Source: Branchiostoma lanceolatum
Lineage: Eukaryota; Chordata; Leptocardii; Amphioxiformes; Branchiostomatidae
Assembly (NCBI RefSeq): GCF_035083965.1
Contig: NC_089726.1
Location: 9,367,501 to 9,431,500 of the forward strand
Direction of reading: 5' to 3'
DNA length: 64,000 nucleotides
Numbering within the stretch: position 1 is the stretch's first letter; each line of letters starts with the position of its first letter. The notes under the pieces were generated by a model. The model worked only from the letters and a program-made list of their open reading frames with translations, was not told where the DNA came from and did not search any database. Position numbers and translations under genes: made by a program. Positions 12,501 through 24,100 of the stretch are shown one piece after another.

Positions 12501-15425
12501 GTGGACACGTATGACGTGCAGGACACGGGCGTGAACCTAACCCTGGCCATCCCCTGCGCCAGCTTCACGGCCTCCCAGGCGGCCTTCCTCAGCTCCCTGG
12601 CGGCGCTCTTCTCACCCGGGCGGGCCGGCATCTCCTTCACAACCTGTTCCACCACGGCCAGGAGGCGGCTTCTGCAGACGTGAGTGTTTTGGCCCCATTT
12701 CCACTACACGGCGATCGCTGAACGACCGTGCTGCTGCAAAAATTGAATTATGTGGCCCTGGATGTCATAATTGGAATATTTTTCAAGATGTAAAAGTATG
12801 ATTTAAAAGACCACAAAACAATTCTCGCGGATAATGCTGAACTAGCGTTATATGTACACAAGTGTATGTAGTCAGCTGCATGCAGGTAAAACTAATGCTT
12901 TCTATGCTGCCTCCAATCTTAGTGACACAACAGTTGTGACCTTGTACGCTCTGGCTAACAACGACACGGACAGCTACGCGGCCATTGACCAGACCAAGGA
13001 CTTCCTGACCGCTCAGCAGGTGCTGGACGTCCTCCAGGCTGACACTACTGGCACGCCGAACTCTGCACTGACCACCGGGGACTTCAACCAATACGCCATC
13101 ACTAACGTAAGCATCTTAATACGTATAAGACAGTGTGTCACAGGACCACCGTGTTTTAAAACATCGTATTTTTCAGTTTCTTTCAAGTCAGCAGAGGGTA
13201 TATATATGGATAGATATCGTCAACGTTTTTCACGGCAACATATGATAGAACATCGTCTGTTAACACCTACATACACGGAACATGCTCTTACTGAGAGGTA
13301 CCGCCAAAAAGCACACAGAAAAACGTAGCAATACATAATAAAAAGTTTGGTTCTATTGTACCAATCGCGAAGACGTAGTGTAAAGAAAACATCTCAAAAG
13401 CCCTGTGTTTACTAAGAATAGTAACAGGAGCATTTTACGTGGTGTTTTATGGGGTATAGATTTAGTAAGAGCTTAGATGTTATATCGGCCTACCTGTATG
13501 TTACCCAGGTAGAGGAGGCGTTCCCGACGACCACTGCGTCCACACCGTTCTACGACACGTGGTACGGCATCCTGACCATCGTGCTGTGTTCCGTGTTCGC
13601 CGTCATCCTGTTCGTACTACTCATCGTGCTCATCGTCTGGTGCTGCAGGAAAAACAAGTGAGTAGCTTACATTGGTCAGATTAATAGTAGAATAACATTT
13701 ACGTGGTGGCGAAACGAAAAATCAAAGTGTATGTCAATAAATTTTCACAAGCTATGCTCTTAAATAATTTTGGGTACGTTTTGTGTTTTTGTTGTCTTTT
13801 ATATCATACGTTTCGTTCCCAAAGACTGCCCGGCCGGGGCCCGGTTGTAAATGTGACCCTAGCATAAGATGTGCAAAGGGTAGTTGTGACAGGTCGTTCA
13901 GTGCAGTATAACCAGCTGCTGTCGCACCGGGCATATAGATACATATACAGAAGGCTCCATCTGAAAAAGTGAAGTGGTATCAATTTACTGCTATTGATTT
14001 ATAAATACAGTCCACAATTCACAACACCACAAGGCATATGCACCTGTTCAAAAGTACTAGTATGTTCCTTTTACGCTATGAATAATGACATGTATTTTTT
14101 TTTTGATCCAGAAGTTCGAAGAAACAACAACCGAGACCGCGGAGACCCGACACCCCGACTGTGATAGAGAACGCGTGGACGGACCAGAAGAAGAGCACTG
14201 TCATCACCGACCAGAGTGGTAAGTTCTGTCAGAATTTGGTACATTTGCGTTGTTGATAGGTGTTGGGCACGTTGTTGATGAATTCATTCTGTATTTCCTT
14301 TGTCCACCAGATTCTCTTCTATTTCCTCTCGGTGCAATGTTACGCCATCTCTAAAATGCCAGTAATACAATGATTGTATCTTACTCAGAGAATCATATGA
14401 TGTTCTAATACCATGCTCGATTTTATGTTCTGCAGGATACAAACAAGATAGTGTGAAGCAGACCTCGGAGAATCCTTTAGTCTTGGTGAGTAGAGAATTC
14501 AGCATCCATCTAGTCTTCCATTTGAACTTAGCACTTTACCATAGTTTGTCAATAAAATGTTTTACGTTGTACGCGTTGGCACATGTTCGTTAGTCTGGCG
14601 TTCACGTCCTATTCCAGCTCCGAAGAGATCAGGGCAGTGCCCGAACTTGAGCTAGAATAAGATACCAGATTACAACTTTGTGTCAACTATTTTCTTTCTT
14701 CGCCTTTTTGTCCTGTGGACATGACTGATTGGGACATTGACTTACCCCTGGTGTACTGTTGTCTCCAGGCTGCTGCTACACAGTTCCAGAGACCGCGGCG
14801 GGTGCAGCCTGACAGGGTGCGCAAAACCACCAACAACCGGACGGAACTATCCTCCGCAGACGCCAACAGACGGGAGTTCGACGGGCGAGCTGTCGATCCA
14901 GGTATGTGTTTGACACACTCGTACTTTAATCCTCTGATATGACAGTGGTGTTTCGTGCCACGGAAATGCAACTTTGCCATCCAAATTGGATTCTATACCT
15001 TGCAAATGTGTGTTTCCAATCGAAGAGAGTTTGAGAAGATTCGGGACGGTGAACATGTACTGTGGGTAATTTCTACTACAAATGATATTCTGTGTGATTA
15101 CATTGACGATACGCAAACAAAGCAAATAGAAACTTGTCATTGTCTTGTTATCTTGATATTCATATCAAACATCATAATATCTACATAATAACACACAATT
15201 CTAGAAATGCAAGGCTTTTGTGAAATGTGGCTAACGTTTTATGCTTCAAAACATAAGTTTCAACTGTCACATCAAAAATTGCTGCTGACGAATTTCTGTA
15301 TGGTTTCCGTTCCAGCTACCGGCAGAACGTACCTGTACAACACGAAAACAGGAGCTCGGAAATGGCTGGACACCGCCAGAACAAACCTCAACAACAAGCG
15401 GAACAACAACAGTAGCGAAGCATGA
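554..15425 (+). CDS. Many-repeat cadherin, single-pass membrane protein (5' end outside window)
   Basis: Exons: 554-758, 1045-1198, 1354-2117, 2377-2551, 2900-3230, 3613-3823, 4240-4415, 4954-5281, 5644-5787, 6156-6384, 6762-6913, 7293-7478, 7867-8250, 8396-11723, 12023-12243, 12463-12679, 12923-13106, 13509-13657, 14112-14218, 14436-14485, 14769-14901, 15316-15425 (stop 15423-15425). They sum to 7938 nt, 2645 visible residues in one continuous phase. About 22 cadherin-repeat linkers (DxNDN or DxNE) are visible with LDRE and DxD calcium motifs. These are followed by a non-cadherin juxtamembrane module, a membrane helix (about residues 2484-2507 of the visible part) and a basic cytoplasmic tail. 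No EGF, laminin G or catenin-binding segment was seen. Cadherins of this type act in calcium-dependent adhesion at the cell surface. The first visible exon starts inside a repeat, so the N terminus is missing. It resembles Fat/Dachsous/protocadherin-type repeats, but I assign no ortholog. Confidence 0.93.
4672..4800 (+). repeat. Possible tRNA-like SINE fragment
   Basis: A GGGTTCGAAC box-B-like sequence at about 4741-4750 follows a TGGCGTGGCTATGGCG stretch at box-A distance. A short hairpin (ATTTGAGC/GCTCAAAT) follows. It lies in a cadherin intron. The box A is poor, so this is weak. Confidence 0.25.
8396..11723 (+). other. Giant cadherin exon (3328 bp)
   Basis: This single uninterrupted exon encodes about ten cadherin repeats, whereas the upstream repeats are split by an intron about every 150-400 coding bases. 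Reading is open throughout from the acceptor at 8394-8395 to the donor at 11724. Upstream introns recur at similar places in the repeat (phase 1, often just after the xSTG turn), so the giant exon probably lost such introns or arose by internal expansion of an intronless copy. Confidence 0.9.
12463..13106 (+). other. Juxtamembrane non-cadherin module of the cadherin
   Basis: Two exons (12463-12679 and 12923-13106) between the last cadherin-like stretch and the membrane helix encode about 133 residues without DxNDN or LDRE motifs. There is a Cys pair (IPCASF and FTTCS), then a tribasic stretch ARRRLLQT, then a segment of alternating hydrophobic and polar residues. The length and position recall SEA-like or other cleavage modules near the membrane, but I do not recognise a family. 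RRR could be a furin-type site (inference). Confidence 0.5.
13869..13930. repeat. Dispersed repeat, copy 1
   Basis: This shares GTGACAGGTC, then TATAACCAGCTGCTGTCGC with few differences, with 18823-18895. Both copies are followed by ATATAGATA-type AT repeats. It lies in a cadherin intron. Confidence 0.6.
14769..15425 (+). other. Terminal cytoplasmic tail module, copy 1 (cadherin)
   Basis: Exons 14769-14901 and 15316-15425 encode a tail whose core reads DGRAVDPATGRTYLYN followed by TKTGARKWLDTA. The intron interrupts the module in phase 1 right after AVDP. A nearly identical core with the intron at the same place ends the next gene (25096-25894). The GR-x-Y-x-YN-x-KTG-x-x-x-W pattern resembles the C-terminal half of a WW domain, but the first Trp half is absent. 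The function is unknown; a partner-binding or trafficking tail is an inference. Confidence 0.85.
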
Positions 15426-15436
15426 TCAAGATACCA

Positions 15437-15442
15437 AATAAA
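15437..15442 (+). terminator. Poly(A) signal of the cadherin gene
   Basis: AATAAA lies 12 bases after the cadherin stop codon. A further AATAAA at about 16370-16375 could give a longer 3' UTR. Confidence 0.55.
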
Positions 15443-18167
15443 ATTATACAATTCTACATTTAGACTGATAACGTTACTTGAATGTATGTATATATATATG
15501 TAGCTCTGCGCCCTTTATGCCACACTGGTTTGATAATCTGTGGATACCAACAGTATCAAAAGTATCGACATTCTTTGTTCGTGTTACGATCTACGATACG
15601 TTCATCAAATAGAAAAAGGAGCACGATACGAGCCTTATCCTGCAAGGTGCTACACTGTTGGCATAAAACACACTTGACTGGTTATATCATTACTACATAT
15701 TTAGTCAAGCTTAAGGTCAATACAAAGGTTAGATATGCCTGTTGAATCAGATATTTCACTTAATGAGTCATTTTTCAAAGTAGAATAACAAACTTGAACC
15801 CAGCAAAACTTGGGGTCTTACAAACAGTTTATCAAATTCGTGTGGCATAGAGCGGAGCGTGGGTAGATATTTCACAAGCTTCGGTCGACTCTATATATTT
15901 TTGTACGATAAATCTATGACAGGACTTCTACTAAATGTAGAATGTCGTCAATGTAATAAATGAGTTTAAACATGCTGCTTTTTTTACCTTTGAACAGTTG
16001 TTTCACATGGTCTAGATGTTCGATAAGTGGTCTTAAATACCAGAATATCAGATGTCAAAAGTGAAGTGAACTTACATGACATGAAGAATCAGTCATCACA
16101 ATGTCTTTCTCTAGTGCAGCTAAATGACAAAGTTGTCTTTGATACTCAGGTCCAACCTGTACTTTTTGTTGACAAAAATATCAGCAATCACTATAAGATA
16201 TGGATTTGTAGATATGTGTGTTTTATTTTTGTGAGTATCTTTCTGTCAGATAGATCTATACGGTGCGTTCATTTTCTGAATATTTGTGTCAGGGTCATTC
16301 ATTAAAAGTTGCCGTGCAATAACTAAATATGTGTTTCACGTGTATATAGTTTTTTGTGTGTAGATTTTGTAATAAAGTTTGCTACCGGCATATCTTGTGT
16401 TTTTCGTTCTCTTTAGATCGTAAGTAAAAACGTACATAGTACGGAACATTCAGTGCAAGAGAGGTACAAAAGGACGAACTGTCCTTCTTTATTGAATAAA
16501 GGCGTGTGAAGAATAAATAGCCTTAAGTTTGGATGTTTCCATGACAGATACGACACTGGCTTTAAACGAGGTGCCTATTCATACGGTAAGTGTATCTGTT
16601 GGTGAGTCGGTACTATGCGTACCACGGCCCCCGCCAAGCCGGTCCTTTGTTCCCGATCCCCGGTGTCACTCAGAACGTACCCCGCATCTGTTCATGTCGC
16701 ACGTAGCGGCCGGCGGGGCTACATTATCTCGCGGTATGCCCTGCTCCATTAAGCATGGTACACAGCTGTTTGTGTGGCGATGACTAACACACACATGCCA
16801 CCTGTCGCCCTACGCTGCCCAAGAGACACGATCCACCAAAGTAGTCCCGGGTTGCCCAAACATTCTCTCCGCACCCACCTGTGTTTGCAGATAACTTAAC
16901 ACAATATTGACCCTTCTTTTGTTAATTGGACATTACGAACTTAATAAAGTTAGATTATCCGAGCAATAGGATAAAGATTTAGTTGAAGTGCCCTGTAAAC
17001 TTTACTGGTAGCGACGGATTTGAGACGAATTCAGACTCTGAAAGAGGAGAGTTACTATACTTACTAAGATTTCTTTCAGATCGTTCTTCCGAAAGAGGTG
17101 GCCTTCGGTAAGTGTTTGTGTTAACTCTAACAACAGCATGACAGAACCGACAAATATCGCCGTCCCTTTGACAGGTATAGGCGCGTTGCTATGCCACAAA
17201 CGTCAAGCAAACTGACGCTCTCTCAAATACCGTCCCCATTTCTCTTCATGTTGTTTCTGCATTTCCTTTCATGGACATCCGCCCAAAGTGACAAAGGTAA
17301 CAAAAACGTATGACGTGTGCCGGTTTTTGAAACGCTTGCTTTGCCTTGTTGTGCCAAATATTTGGCAGGTTTGGTCGCCGCAGAGGTGAAACAACTGGTT
17401 TCTCACAAGAGGTGTTTGCCATACTGGGGCAAACTCGGGGTTGTTGAAGAAAGCTTCAGTGAAAGTGCGCACTAGTCAGGATAATTACCTCACGGCGGGT
17501 CAAGAGTGACATATTTCCTCTGCGTGTTCAATGTGCCGTTAGTACAGGACGTTCTGCGCTGCAGATACTGTTAGGAGTCACGGAACATTACCGTCACCGA
17601 CGTCGGCTCGTGCAGGTAAGAACGCTTCTGTGTCGGTTTCCCTGTCCACACCTCCTGCCATGCTAACTGATAAGATATCGGGCCATTACCCCTGTCGCTT
17701 GTACGTGTGGATAGCTGTCTGTAAGTTACTTTTGAAGGCCCTGGGAACTCCCACTAGAATACATACCAGCTAGACCGGTTTGTGTAACAGCTAGGTGTGT
17801 ACAAGCGAGGTAAAGTTTGCTGTGTGGCTTAGAAGGGTAGAAAATGTTAGTTCAACTTGTAGTAAACGAATTTGCTATATCTGTGTTAAACGATCTTATA
17901 AAGATGTGTCCTTAGGATGCACTAGCTATGTGCAGAAGTCTTTGTTCCCTTGTTGGTTGCTTTATGTTCGGAGTATGTGCACAACATATCTGTTAAGGTG
18001 AATCTAGCTGAGGTTGTATAAGTTAGTCTTATTGATGATTGTGTTCATGTCAAGCACTTTGTTTTGCGCTTAATTTTGTGAACAATGATCAGAAAATAGA
18101 AAGAACATTGTATGTGATACGAAATGCAGAAAATGAAAGACTGTCCTTTTTCTCTTTTCTTGTAGAG
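15443..18167. other. Intergenic region and probable 5' region of the next gene
   Basis: There is no open frame with coding character across 2.7 kb. The stretch around 16620-16760 is relatively GC-rich. A good splice donor (TGCAG then GTAAGA) at 17615/17616 is a candidate end of a 5' UTR exon for the following gene, whose coding exon starts after an acceptor at 18166-18167. No TATA box or initiator could be assigned. Confidence 0.4.
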
Positions 18168-21100
18168 CAATTTGAGTATGAAAATCACCAGATAGCGCCA
18201 TAACAACAACTAGACATGGAGAACAACATCTTGCGAACTTCTATCGTCTTTCTCATCGTCAGCATTGGTAAGTCGTTTTTAACACTGCTGAAAAAACGTG
18301 ATACCAAAAACACGTACTTACCCTGTCCCTTATAGAAGACAATCACGTAGTATCTATCGTATACAAATGCGCGACAGTGTAATAAATGTCAACCTGTTTA
18401 TCCATCAACATGTCCACATTGAAAACGTGACAGGTCACCCTAGATACAGGGCAGTATAGACTACTTAACCTCCATTGGGTGGATAAAAACAAAGAAGACA
18501 GTAAAAATTTGGGGCATGATCTTTGGGGAATTAAAGCAAATCTCACCAAGAGTGTTGCCAAAAAGGTGCTCGGGAAGTAAAAAGTATAAGCTATTACATT
18601 TTGGGAAATATAACTGACGTAAAAATATTCTTTAGCACATATATTCTCAGCACTCATGTATACGGCAACAAACCAGTACTGATACACGGCACGAATCATC
18701 ACTGAATACATAACATATAGAAATTCGTACTTTTCTAGATTTATCGAAGACTGGAGCTCGTTACCGTCAAGTACCGTAGAGACATCCTCATTAGACAGCT
18801 TTAAACAATGCATGCAGTTAGATATGCGAAGGTTTGATGTGACAGGTCTTTCGATGTAGCATAACCAGCTGCTGTCGCGCTGCGTGCCTGTGAAGCTGTG
18901 TCGGTTACGCTAATTAGGTCGGTTATACCGGCTATATAGATATAAATATAGATATAGATATAGAGCCTATGTAGTCAAGGCAGTTAATCACGTTCCAAAT
19001 TATCACAAAGGTCGGTAAGGCTTTGAGGTACCTCGGACTCTGTTCAGTTGGAAAACCGGTCGATAAACTGAAGGTCACAAAATACGTGTATACAAACAGA
19101 ATTATCAATATCGGTGTGTTCGTGCGGTGAGTCAGGAGTCATTGATAAATATCTTCCATTCTACAGTAGCATTAAAAATTTGGACTTATCTTGATATAGA
19201 TCTCTTAGTGATAACATTTCCACATTGAAAACATAAGCTGCACGTACAACGAATTATCATTGTCAGGTGCCTTTCACCCGGTATCTAGCCATTCTAGCTG
19301 GGCTAGGGCAATGTGTATCATCTTACATAATAGTCATGATGTTGTTTCAACAGTTATTTAGTTTGCTTGTCTCATTAGTCAATTGTGCTGCCTGCCAAAG
19401 CTTGTAAGGTAAAGTTTCATTGTAGTAACGTTATATACGTGCGTAGTGTAGCATAGTGGCGTCCCCTGTCACTGTGTACTGATAATGCAATACGCAGACT
19501 TAAATCGGCGAGACTGTGAACTTGGATTTTTTACATTATACCGGATTTAGCATTGGTATTTTTAACTTGAGGATCTAATTCGATATTCTATCATTTAAAG
19601 ATACGTTTTGTCATAACCAGGATGCGTGTCTGATAATGCAATACTCAACTTTTATCGGCAAGAATGTGAAACTAGGTTTTTATATTCAATATACTGGAGT
19701 TAGCATGAGTATTTTCGAGTTTAGGATCTCAATTGATATTCCAAAATGCTTCTTTCCCAACCAGGATGCGTGTCTGGTCAGTATAAGAACTGTCAGGCGA
19801 TCAAGGATGCCGGCTTCACGACGAACGGACGTTTCACCATAGACATAGACGAGACGGGCAGCCTGACGTCATTCATCGTGTACTGTGACTTCACCTCCAG
19901 CTCCACGGCCGTCACCATCATGAACCACGACAGCGAGGCCAGGACACAGATCACGGGCTTCGACAGTGCAGGTAGGGAAAGGTTATGTGACGACAAATCG
20001 TAAACTTACCGAACACTTCCCCAAATGAAAGTTCGCATATATACAAGACAAACCAGCAATTGGGAGCTATCGCCTCATAATATATCGTTGATAGCTTTGA
20101 AATAGGTCTGTTTTGTGTTAAGCTGAGAACATTATTAGCCTCTACCAGGCTCCGCCGGATGGCTGGAAAAATAGTAGAAATTGGCCGTAATAGAGTGAAT
20201 AGTGTGCCAAGGGAGTTAGCTACGGAGGGAGTACATTCTGCCATCGATGGCAGAATGTACTCCCTCCGTAGCTAACTCCCTTGGCACACTATTCACTCTA
20301 TTACGGCCAATTTCTACTATTTTTCCAGCCATCCGTCGGAGCCTGGTAGAGGCTAGAACATTATAGACTCTAGCAAACGTTAGGAAATTTCTAAATAAAG
20401 GAAGACGGTGCCCAAGAATTTAAGAGGTCTAGCAGTTAGGAAACAAAGTGTGTTGTCACCAAACAGACAGAACTCCCTTTAACTAAAAAAGAATGACAGC
20501 CTTGGTTTGGACACTACTCTGGTAGTAAACACGGTGAGAAATTATCGTCTTGCTAACCCACAGGTGAGTACATCGACTCCATCGCCTACGAGGTGTCCAT
20601 GACGCAGATCGCCGCTGTAGTCTCGGACTCGGCCTCCTGTCAGCAGCACCTCAAGTACGAGTGTCTGCACAGCGCCCTGGGACTATCAGGTAAACAGTTG
20701 GACTGTTTAAGCTTAACAGATAAGCTAACATAGTGTTGAGAATGATGGAGAGTTCCGAGAGAGATGTTATCATGGGCCCAGAGAGAGATTTACTGGACTT
20801 AGCTCCCAAGTACGAATATACGAACAGCACAATAAAGCGGCCATGTTAGCAGTTGGATTATTTGAATAGACAAGTTGTACAAACCTAGGGCAGAAGATGA
20901 TAGAAAAGGAGCAAAAAAGATTAAAGGGCAATGAAAAACGAAGAATCTTGCTATAGCCATTGTGTAATACATGTGTGTGTAGAAAAGGTTCACAACATGG
21001 CTCATTCTCAGCAAAAGCAACAAAAGGACCCTAACTTATCTGTTTTACGCTTGTTGTCCTCCCCACAGACAGCAGTCCGTACGCGTGGTGGGTGGACCGG

Positions 21101-24100
21101 TCCGGAGCACAGCAGACGTACTGGGGAGGGGCCACGGGGCTGGACGGCAAGTGCGCATGCGGGGTGGGCGGCACCTGCGCCAGTGACCTGACGACGTCAG
21201 CTACGCTCACCTGTAACTGTGACGCAAACGACGCAACCTGGAGAATAGACGAGGTAAGCAACAGATTCTGAACCCAGAAACAGCCAATATACATAAATCA
21301 AGTGGTCACATAACGTTATATTTGAAGACCTTGGAAATGTATCTTACTAATTATCTAATTTGTCAACTGTCGATCTAAGGAGAAAGGTGAAAGTGTAAAT
21401 TGTAAGTATTGATCCCTGGTTTTAGCTTTTAAAGACAAGTCGATAGCCCTGACTGCAAAATCAACACTCAATTCTCAAATAGACAAGCAAAGATGCGTAT
21501 CAATTGCACGTTGCATTCTAACAACGTGCTACTTCATTCCATGCATGGCATCCTGTGGCAGATTCTGTAGTGTTTCTGAATGTTGACAGGGTTACCTGGA
21601 GGACAAGTCTGTGCTGCCTGTGACCATGCTGAGGTTCGGGGACACCGGGCAGTCAGCTGAGGAGGGCTACGTCACACTAGGGCCGCTGCTCTGTTACGCA
21701 GGTAGGCGTGATGGTTCACTACGTCATAACATTACGAAGTGCGTAATTGTAGTAAACTGTTTGATATATTCTAACGTTATTACGGCATATTATGACAGTT
21801 TTCTCCACATGCATATAACGTTAATTTGACTAAATCGATGTTTATTGCTGCTTTCATCCCATCGTTTTACACTAAAAAAGAAGATTTTATGGTTACGTAA
21901 ACGGTAGCTGAAACACTACATGTAACAATCAAAACGTTTATCAGGACATAGACTCTAAATTGATCAAGCCAAGGACTATATAATGTCCTTGAACTAACGC
22001 AAAAACGAGTACACATCAATGGTAGAGTTTGTGATTGTGGGCGTGTCTCTCCTCCCCACTAAAGGAGAGTCCACCACCATTCCTCCCGTCACAGCCACGC
22101 CCACCCCCTGGGTCCAGACGGCGGCCGGCATCGTCGTCATCATCATCTGCATCCTCATCTTCATCGGGATCGTCATCATGCTGAACTTCTGCCTGTGCGC
22201 GCCCTGGTGGCGCGGCGTCTGTACCCGCTATTGCGGCTGCTGTAAGTGCTGCGACGCCTGTCTCTGCTGCGACGGGCCGTCCGTCGGACAGGTGCAGAAG
22301 TAGGTATCACATCGGTGTTCTCTTGAATTACATGTACCAAAGCATTGCCGTTATTCTCAAAGGGTAGCCATATGAAAAACCTATCACCATTTTCAACGGT
22401 GTTACCTTATAAAGTGACAAACAATTCATTCCTAAAAGGGTAGAAATACCATTTTCAATAAATGCAGAAGTAGGTGTCACACTGGTGTTCCCTTAAAGTA
22501 GAAAAGAAGCGGCGTTATTCTTAAAGTGAAGAAATATGCCTCACGGTGACTCCATCATTTTTCCATCATTGATAAGTACGGATGTTGGTCTGACATCGTA
22601 CGTTGTTATTTTCAAAGCAAAAAGGGCGGTATCTTTTTAATTGAAGAAATGAACTTGTATGTCGCACCATCATTGAGAAGTGCAGAAGTTGGGCTGAAAA
22701 GTTGAGACTTTGACTAATTACGGTCTCTTTTTTGCCAGGGTGAAGGTTGAACCAACGAAAAAGCTGACGAAAAGGTGAGTGCCGTCAAATTATAAATGGA
22801 ATGAAATCTCATGCATTTATGGTGTGATATGTCAGCTCCCTGTAATCAACGGTTTAGACATATGTCTGCGATCCTGTGAGCCCATGACTTTTAGCCTTAT
22901 CTTGCGTGTCAGCGGAGTAAAATGGATTAATAAGATATAAGATATGGCTATAGATAGCACAATATATTGGTCTCTGATTGTTCGATTCGAATTCATTTAC
23001 ATATTGCTACATTTCATGCCCTTCAGCGTTTCCTTCGTTAATGAGAAGAAGCCACCACCAGCGATAACATACCCCAAGCAGAAGGCGCCAGCTCAAGGTA
23101 TTGCTGATACTACACAGTTGTGTTGTTTCGTCTAACATTTCGTTCGTTCCGACCCTTGTAATGCCTAGTGGCACATAGGGTAGCAAGTTTCGTTGCTGTT
23201 TCAGTAGCAGGGTATATTTTGCAGGGAGGGGTTGTCCTTCTCATTTTACGTGCTGGAGGCACCTCCTCAAGCATGGGACCCCCATATTACGTCCCCACCG
23301 ATATACGGCTGCAGCCCTACCCGAGATCCTGGCCTAGGGACTCCAAATTACCAACTAATTGGAATGAGAAGCTCAGCTCTGAGGCTGCTATTAATTGAGC
23401 CATAAGGACATCCCTGAACATTTTGTGTCTGTGCTTTCTCAGTGACGGTTCAATGTATGAAAAAAGCAAGATTGGTACTGAAATAGTAGTCTCAAAATGC
23501 CTCATCTAAATGTTCTAATGTATTTAAGGTGCTATGCATATGTGACGTTGTGCAAGACTTTGGTGGGATGAACAATTTCTAACCACTACAACGTTTTCAC
23601 CCCCACAGAAGTGCTGGTAGTGGACGCTCCCCCGCCCAAGAAGAGTTTCTTCATCCAGGACAAGAACAGTACTGACTGGGAGGAGCTGGAGGTGAGAAAA
23701 CTGTCGGCCTTGTCATGTTTGGCTGTAACAGTCCTTATTCGCGATAACTATTGCTTTCGAAAGTTACAGATGCCTGCTATTGCGTTATTAGCGTGACAAA
23801 CACTTATCTTTACAACATAATCGTAACTGAAATCGCAGATTCATTTATTCATTTATTTATTCATTCATTCATTCATTCATCCATCCATCCATCCATCCAT
23901 CCATCCATCCATCCATCCATCCACCCATCCATCCACCCACCCACCCATCCATCCATCCACCCACTCACTCACTCACTCACTCTCTCACTCACTCACTCAC
24001 TCACTCACTCACTCACTCACTCACTCACTCACTCACTCATGATCACTCACTCACTCACTCACTCACTCACGCATTCATTCACTCACTCACTCACTCACTC

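Noticed and set aside
12852..13328. Extension of the cadherin juxtamembrane exon past 13106
   Set aside because: A good donor at 13107 and a phase-compatible membrane exon at 13509 show that the extra frame is intronic.
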